Below, piece by piece: positions 59,455 through 64,000 of a stretch of DNA of 64,000 bases. Source of the stretch: Luteibacter sp. (GTDB taxonomy: Bacteria > Pseudomonadota > Gammaproteobacteria > Xanthomonadales > Rhodanobacteraceae); contig NZ_WNDO01000002.1 in NCBI RefSeq assembly GCF_009912395.1, positions 310,001 to 374,000 on the forward strand. The letters are read 5' to 3'. The notes beneath the pieces were generated by a model that was given only the letters and a program-made list of their open reading frames with translations, did not search any database and was not told the DNA's origin. A program made the position numbers and the translations under genes. How positions within the stretch are numbered: the first letter of the stretch is position 1; every line of letters starts with the position of its first letter.

Positions 59455-60695
59455 CGGGAAGCATCCTGTGGTCGACCGTCGATCCAGTCGGTGAGGCGGC
59501 CGGCGGCGGCGAGGTAATCGAACCAGGCCTGCCAGGTCTGGCTTTCCAGCGCGAGGCCGGACAGTGCGGTGTCGAGGCTCTGCTTGAGCTGCACGAGGTA
59601 GTCGGACGTGCCGATCTCGCCGGATTGCCACAGGCGCTCCAATGTCTTGGCGCGATCTTCGAAGGCGCTGGCACGTCCACGTCGGAAGGCTTCGCTGGCG
59701 TTGCGCAGGGCGTCGTAGCTGAGGGCGTTCTGGCGCAGCGTGGCGTCAATTCGCAGACGGGTGGCCCGGCCGTTCGCATAGGCGGCGTCGGCATCCGCGC
59801 GTGCGGCCTCGATATCCGCGCGACCGGTGTTCAACACGGGCAGGGGAATGGACACGCTGACGCCGATGACGCGGTCGGTGCGAGGGCCGCTGCGCACCTG
59901 TCCACCCGTCAGGCTGAAGGTCGGGTCGGGCAGGCGCGCGCGACGGGCCACGGTGACGCCGGCTTCCGCACGCTCCTGTTCGGCGCGGGCCTGGAGAAGC
60001 TCCGGGCGGTCGTCGGCGGAGAGCGCATGTACGGTGTCGGAGCCCGGCGGAAGTTCGGGCGGCAACGCGGGCAGGCGGCGATCGTCGCCGCCGAGGGCGG
60101 TCAGCGCGGCGAGGGCGCTGGCCTGTTGGCCTTCCAGCGCGGCTTGCTGTACCTGTGCCTCGCCGAGGGCCAGGCCGGCCAGGTCACGTTCCGGGCTGCT
60201 GATGTCGCCGACGGCGAGCCGTTTCGCCGCGAGTTCGTCGAAGCGGCGCATGAGTTCGACGCGCTTGCGGCCGAGGTCGCCCTGGGCGCTGGCGAGGATG
60301 GCACCTGACCAGGCCTTCAACCACTGCGCCGCGATATCCCGGCGTTGCAAGGTGTAGGCCGCTTCTTGCGCGCGGACCCCGGCGTCGCTTTCCGCCATGC
60401 GTGCGCGGCGCTTGCCGGTGACGTCGATCGCGAGACTCGCGCCGGCGGTGCGCCGATCGACATCCGCGTTTTCTCCGTCGAGGTTGAGGGCGGGGTTGTA
60501 CACCGGCTGGGCGGCGGCACGCGCACGGGCGCGGGCGGCTTCCAGTTCGGCGTTGGCGGCCTGCACCTGGGGGCTGGCCGCCCACAGGTCGCGCACCGCA
60601 TCGCGCAGGGGGACGGGCGCGACGGTCTCGGCCGAGGCGGTCGCGGCCAGGAGCACGCACACGGCGCCCAGGGCCGCGTTACGCAGCTGGAACAT
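59451..60695 (-). CDS. RND outer-membrane factor (CzcC/TolC-type)
   Basis: The 414-residue protein has a signal peptide (MFQLRNAALGAVCVLLAATA) and the two-fold repeat of long coiled-coil hairpins of OEP-family channels (SPQVQAANAELEAARARARAA; FRRGRASAFEDRAKTLERLW). With the adaptor and pump it completes a three-part metal efflux operon. Ribosome site GGGAG. Confidence 0.87.
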   Translation of the reverse strand: MFQLRNAALGAVCVLLAATASAETVAPVPLRDAVRDLWAASPQVQAANAELEAARARARAAAQPVYNPALNLDGENADVDRRTAGASLAIDVTGKRRARMAESDAGVRAQEAAYTLQRRDIAAQWLKAWSGAILASAQGDLGRKRVELMRRFDELAAKRLAVGDISSPERDLAGLALGEAQVQQAALEGQQASALAALTALGGDDRRLPALPPELPPGSDTVHALSADDRPELLQARAEQERAEAGVTVARRARLPDPTFSLTGGQVRSGPRTDRVIGVSVSIPLPVLNTGRADIEAARADADAAYANGRATRLRIDATLRQNALSYDALRNASEAFRRGRASAFEDRAKTLERLWQSGEIGTSDYLVQLKQSLDTALSGLALESQTWQAWFDYLAAAGRLTDWIDGRPQDASR

Positions 60696-60769
60696 GGGGG
60701 GATTCTCCCGAAAGCGATCACAGGGCGACGCAACCGCGCAGGCGGTCGTCGTCGATCAACGCGAGGCGA

Positions 60770-61135
60770 TCAGGCGATGGGAGGGCGTAGCGGGGAGCGC
60801 TGGAAATGCGGCGCAGGCGTGGCGGGCAACGCGATGCGCGGTTGCGCGGACGGCATGGCCGCGAGGATCGGTTGGAAATAGGCGGGCATGGCGACCGTAT
60901 GCGCGCAGGCGCAATGGCAGCCCTTGCCTTCGTTGAGTACGCAGATGTCGCCATCGTCGTCCGCCACGGCGCTCATGGTCGGCGTGTCGCCGATAAGCGT
61001 GGCGAGCGGGCGGGGGCCGTCGAGCACGCAGAATGTGCTCATCGCCACCTTGAACAACATCACGGCCAACGCAAGCACCCACACGCCGCGATGGCGGCGC
61101 AGTCGGGTGAGCAGGCGTGGCGGGGAAGTGGACAT
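60770..61135 (-). CDS. Small Cys/His-rich membrane protein heading the metal efflux operon
   Basis: The 121-residue protein has a membrane helix (RGVWVLALAVMLFKVAMSTFCV) followed by a loop with KGCHCACAHTV, a dense Cys/His cluster suitable for metal binding, and a proline-rich tail. It lies 74 bases upstream of the efflux genes on the same strand. No known family was identified; a metal-sensing or metal-handling role is inferred. The start ATG 61133-61135 has no clear ribosome site. Confidence 0.55.
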   Translation of the reverse strand: MSTSPPRLLTRLRRHRGVWVLALAVMLFKVAMSTFCVLDGPRPLATLIGDTPTMSAVADDDGDICVLNEGKGCHCACAHTVAMPAYFQPILAAMPSAQPRIALPATPAPHFQRSPLRPPIA

Positions 61136-61180
61136 GGTGCGTGATGCTAGGGATCGTGGGGGCTGTTAGACAATCTCATT

Positions 61181-61322
61181 GGCGAAAAGCCGATGTGGCG
61201 CCCTCGCGGTGCTGGTGGACCGGGGCGCTGGGTTCCTGTTTTCACAGGAACGACGAGGGTGAGGCAATCGTCGTTCCTGCGCACGCAGGAACCCAGTGCG
61301 ATGCAATCGGTCTTCGCGACGA
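61181..61322. repeat. Single copy of the ~148-bp repeat unit
   Basis: AAAGCCGATG, GGGGCGCTGGGTTCCTG...CAGGAACGACG and TTCCTGCGCACGCAGGAA occur in the same order as at 45949. It lies between the metal operon and phoD and ends 2 bases from the phoD stop, perhaps serving as its terminator. Confidence 0.85.
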
Positions 61323-61323
61323 C

Positions 61324-62910
61324 TCACCCATCCAGCACGCCAGGCCGTCCCGCCTCCACATGAAACCGCTTCGTCGTCGTACATGCCGCGTCGTGCGTGT
61401 CGATCGCGGCCATCGAACGAGTCTGCACGTCCATGCCGTCATGCCGCAGTTCGAAAGTGAGATAACCACGATGGACGCTGTCGCCGAAACGGGCATGCGG
61501 ATTGAAACCGATTTTCGCGTCGAGCGTCGCTTGCGGCATGCCCGGCGACGTAAGCGAGGTGCCGACGAATTCGCTGCCGATGGTGACGGACTCGGGCTTC
61601 GCGTAGTCCGCCTTCATGTCGCAGGCGATCGTGCAGTGGTAATCGCCGCCGATCACGACGGGATTCTCCACGCGATGCTTGCGAATACTCTGGATGAGAC
61701 GATCCCGCGCACCGGGGTAACCATCCCAGGCATCGGTGAAGAACTCCGGCCCGTTCTTTCCTGGGCTAGGCAATGGCGACACGAGGCTTTCCTGCACCAC
61801 CACGTTCCAGCGCGCCTTCGAGGCGCCAAGCTGCCGATCGAACCATGCCTCCTGCTCGCCGCCAAGGATGGTCCGCTTCTTGTCGAGCCGCCCCGGACAC
61901 GCCGCATCCGTAGCCTCGAAATTGCTGCCCCCCATCCCATCGTGGGAACAGACCTCCGGGTCGCGATGCTGCCGATCCTCCAGCACATGGAAACGGGCGA
62001 GATCGCCATATCCTGTCGACCCGTAAAGTTGCAGGCGCCGCTGCGGCAACAGCGCCTCCATGGGCAGCGGCTGATGTTCGAACCATGCCTGCAATCCGTT
62101 GCCGCGCCGTTCGGGAAAGTTCGGGTCGAGGTCTTCGCCCACGTCGCCCGCCCAGTCGTTCATCACGTCGTGGTCGTCGATGGTGAGCAGCCAGGGCACC
62201 GCCTGGTGCATGGCGGTGAGGTCCGCGTCGAGCTTGTATTGCGCGTAGCGATTTCGGTACGCGTCCAGCGAATACGGCTCGGGTGCCGCGTGCTGGCGCA
62301 CGATGCCGTTATCGGCGTTGTACTCGTAGATGTAGTCGCCGACGAAGGCCACGAAATCGACATCGTCCTTCAGCATGTGCCGGTAGGCCGAGAAATAGCC
62401 GAACTCGAAGTGCTGGCAGGAGGCGAGCGCGAAACGCAGCCGGTCTACGTTCTGCCCGGGAGCGGGCAGGGTGCGGGTTCGTCCCGTCGGGCTGACTTCG
62501 TTGCCGACCAGGAAGCGATAAAAGTACCAACGCCCTGGCGCCAGCCCGGTGACGCTCACATGGGCGCTGTGGGCCAGTCCGGCCATCGCCATCCAGGTAC
62601 CCGAACGCACCACGTTGCCGAACGCCTCGTCGGTGGCCACCTCCCAGCGTAGGGGCACCTGCTGGACACCCATGCCGCCGCCGTGGAGCGGGTCGGGGCA
62701 GAGTCGTGTCCACAGGACGAAGCCGTCGGCGGTTGGACTGCCCGAAGCCACGCCGAGCTTGAACGGGTAGTCGGAGAACAGCACTCGTCGCCCGGCCGCC
62801 TTTACGACGGGCGACAGCGAGGCCACCGCCGCCGCGAACAGGCCCGCTTTCAGGAGTCGACGGCGCGACGGGGAGAAAAGCAGGGACGACGCTTGCGATG
62901 GCTGGCGCAT
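61324..62910 (-). CDS. PhoD-family alkaline phosphatase
   Basis: The 528-residue protein has a twin-arginine signal (SPSRRRLLKAGLFAAAV). The PhoD pattern is clear: PFKLGVASGSPTADGFVLWT, a fibronectin-like domain, DFVAFVGDYIYEY, WLLTIDDHDVMNDWAGD and VVIGGDYHCTIA. PhoD enzymes hydrolyse phosphate esters in the periplasm using Fe3+ and Ca2+, not zinc. The start ATG 62908-62910 is chosen because the only upstream in-frame option is TTG at 62928. It diverges from a zinc-regulated GTPase gene; the gap carries a Zur box. Confidence 0.87.
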   Translation of the reverse strand: MRQPSQASSLLFSPSRRRLLKAGLFAAAVASLSPVVKAAGRRVLFSDYPFKLGVASGSPTADGFVLWTRLCPDPLHGGGMGVQQVPLRWEVATDEAFGNVVRSGTWMAMAGLAHSAHVSVTGLAPGRWYFYRFLVGNEVSPTGRTRTLPAPGQNVDRLRFALASCQHFEFGYFSAYRHMLKDDVDFVAFVGDYIYEYNADNGIVRQHAAPEPYSLDAYRNRYAQYKLDADLTAMHQAVPWLLTIDDHDVMNDWAGDVGEDLDPNFPERRGNGLQAWFEHQPLPMEALLPQRRLQLYGSTGYGDLARFHVLEDRQHRDPEVCSHDGMGGSNFEATDAACPGRLDKKRTILGGEQEAWFDRQLGASKARWNVVVQESLVSPLPSPGKNGPEFFTDAWDGYPGARDRLIQSIRKHRVENPVVIGGDYHCTIACDMKADYAKPESVTIGSEFVGTSLTSPGMPQATLDAKIGFNPHARFGDSVHRGYLTFELRHDGMDVQTRSMAAIDTHDAACTTTKRFHVEAGRPGVLDG

Positions 62911-62931
62911 GGGGAGTAGGGTTTGCAATAG

Positions 62932-62951
62932 ATGTTATAACATAACATTTC
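62932..62951. promoter_or_regulatory. Zur box between phoD and the COG0523 gene
   Basis: The core TGTTATA-A-CATAACA (62933-62947), extended by TTTC, differs by about one position from the gammaproteobacterial Zur palindrome TGTTATA-N-TATAACA. It lies 24 bases before the COG0523 ATG and 21 bases from the phoD ATG. Zur represses zinc-uptake and zinc-sparing genes when zinc is sufficient. Confidence 0.7.
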
Positions 62952-62975
62952 TGACGTCCCCACCGGAATATCCCC

Positions 62976-64000
62976 ATGAACCCAGCCAACGCCATCGCCG
63001 CGGCCCGGCAGCCGCTTCCCGTCACCGTCCTGTCCGGCTTCCTCGGCGCCGGCAAGACCACCTTGCTCAACCACGTGCTGCGCAACCGCGAAGGCCGCCG
63101 CGTCGCGGTGATCGTCAACGACATGAGCGAGGTCAATATCGATGCCGGCCTCGTTCGCGAGGGCGGTGCGGAGCTGAGCCGTACCGACGAAAAACTCGTC
63201 GAATTCTCCAATGGCTGCATCTGCTGCACCCTGCGCGACGACCTGATGCAGGAAGTGCATCGCCTCGCCGCGGAAGGTCGCTTCGACTACCTGCTGATTG
63301 AATCCACCGGTATTTCCGAACCGCTTCCCGTGGCGGCGACGTTCCATGTCCGCGACGAACAGGGCTTCAGCCTGTCCGATCTTGCGCGTCTGGACACCAT
63401 GGTCACCGTCGTCGATGGCCGTGCCTTCCTCGCGGACTACTGCTCGACCGATTCGCTCGCCGCACGCGGTGAAAGCAACGGCACCGACGATGGCCGCTCA
63501 CTGGTGAACCTGCTCACCGAGCAGGTAGAGTTCGCGGACGTGATCGTGGTGAACAAGTGCGATCGCCTTGACAACCAGGAGCGCCATCAGTTGCACCGTG
63601 TCCTGCACGCTCTCAACCGCGACGCGAAGATCGTGGACGCGTCCTTCGGGGAAGTGTCGCTCGACGCGGTGCTCGACACCGGCCTGTTCGACTACGAGAA
63701 GGCACAGCAGGCGCCGGGCTGGGTGAAGGAGCTGATGGGCGAGCACACCCCGGAGACGGAGGAGTACGGCATCACCAGCTTCGTCTACCGTAGTTCGCGT
63801 CCTTTCCATCCCGCCCGCCTGCAGGATTTGCTCCTGCGTGGCATGCCGGGCGTGCTGCGCGCGAAGGGCTATTTCTGGCTGGCGACGCGCATGGACTGGG
63901 TCGGCAACCTTGCGGTGGCCGGCGGTTCGACGGAAACCGGGCCGGCAGGTCATTGGTGGGCGTCGCGTCGCCGCGTGCGCGCGGGTGCGCTGCGGCGTCC
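62976..64000 (+). CDS. COG0523 GTPase, ZigA/YciC-type zinc metallochaperone (3' truncated)
   Basis: This open frame from ATG 62976 runs off the right edge. It has P-loop GFLGAGKTT (21-29), the CxCC zinc-binding motif Cys81-Cys83-Cys84 in [19 protein letters not shown] typical of ZigA/YciC, and [11 protein letters not shown] for guanine recognition. Such proteins deliver zinc to client enzymes under zinc limitation. The Zur box directly upstream supports the assignment. About 341 residues visible. Confidence 0.85.
   Translation, partial: MNPANAIAAARQPLPVTVLSGFLGAGKTTLLNHVLRNREGRRVAVIVNDMSEVNIDAGLVREGGAELSRTDEKLVEFSNGCICCTLRDDLMQEVHRLAAEGRFDYLLIESTGISEPLPVAATFHVRDEQGFSLSDLARLDTMVTVVDGRAFLADYCSTDSLAARGESNGTDDGRSLVNLLTEQVEFADVIVVNKCDRLDNQERHQLHRVLHALNRDAKIVDASFGEVSLDAVLDTGLFDYEKAQQAPGWVKELMGEHTPETEEYGITSFVYRSSRPFHPARLQDLLLRGMPGVLRAKGYFWLATRMDWVGNLAVAGGSTETGPAGHWWASRRRVRAGALRR

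Overview
The window looks like a chromosomal segment of a high-GC gammaproteobacterium of the Xanthomonadales, most likely a Rhodanobacteraceae member such as Luteibacter or Dyella. This is inferred from the comEC / exbBD / msbA / lpxK neighbourhood, the long LigA, the GC-rich codon use, the very short intergenic gaps and the REP hairpins of the GTAGGAGCGCGCTTGCGCGC type. No rRNA, tRNA, integrase, transposase or CRISPR array was seen.

Layout. 1-8050: the 3' end of comEC, a secreted GH92 mannosidase with its own promoter, then exbB-exbD-msbA-lpxK (lipid A export and lipid A 4'-kinase). 8029-15000: a LysR/MFS divergent pair, a glycine-zipper envelope protein, a photolyase, a CPA2 antiporter and a DHA2 exporter. 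15081-23198: housekeeping genes (ligA, epmA, a VOC protein, ispG), an aldo/keto reductase, small secreted proteins and a YdcF-type protein.

23311-34530 is a tightly coupled exopolysaccharide operon: Wza-type export lipoprotein, Wzz/GNVR chain-length protein, a BY-kinase relative that has lost the Walker A lysine, an outer-membrane beta-barrel, two alpha/beta-hydrolase-fold proteins, galE, a secreted RIFT-barrel plus alpha/alpha-toroid protein, a Wzx flippase and a GNAT acyltransferase. From 29236 on, every junction is an ATGA overlap. A second block on the minus strand (50300-44427) supplies a nucleotide-sugar dehydrogenase, a nucleotide-sugar epimerase, a GMC oxidoreductase and the initiating polyprenyl-phosphate sugar transferase. 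Several of these families belong to the exosortase-A (PEP-CTERM) type of polysaccharide locus. No exosortase, PEP-CTERM substrate, further glycosyltransferase or Wzy polymerase is present here. An RcsB-like regulator and a BvgS-like phosphorelay kinase sit directly beside the second block.

Between the two blocks lie an NDH-2-like dehydrogenase, a small operon of unknown genes behind a structured leader, a 242-bp element with 27-bp perfect terminal inverted repeats, an FNR-type regulator, ompW with an FNR-like box, an AraC regulator, a porin, a tandem array of about 148-bp REP-doublet units, and a candidate minus-strand structured RNA with its own intrinsic terminator. 53577-64000 carries an aldo/keto reductase, a TIGR04325-type methyltransferase, a heavy-metal RND efflux operon led by a small Cys-rich protein, a PhoD phosphatase and a truncated COG0523 (ZigA/YciC-type) GTPase, with a near-consensus Zur box between the last two.
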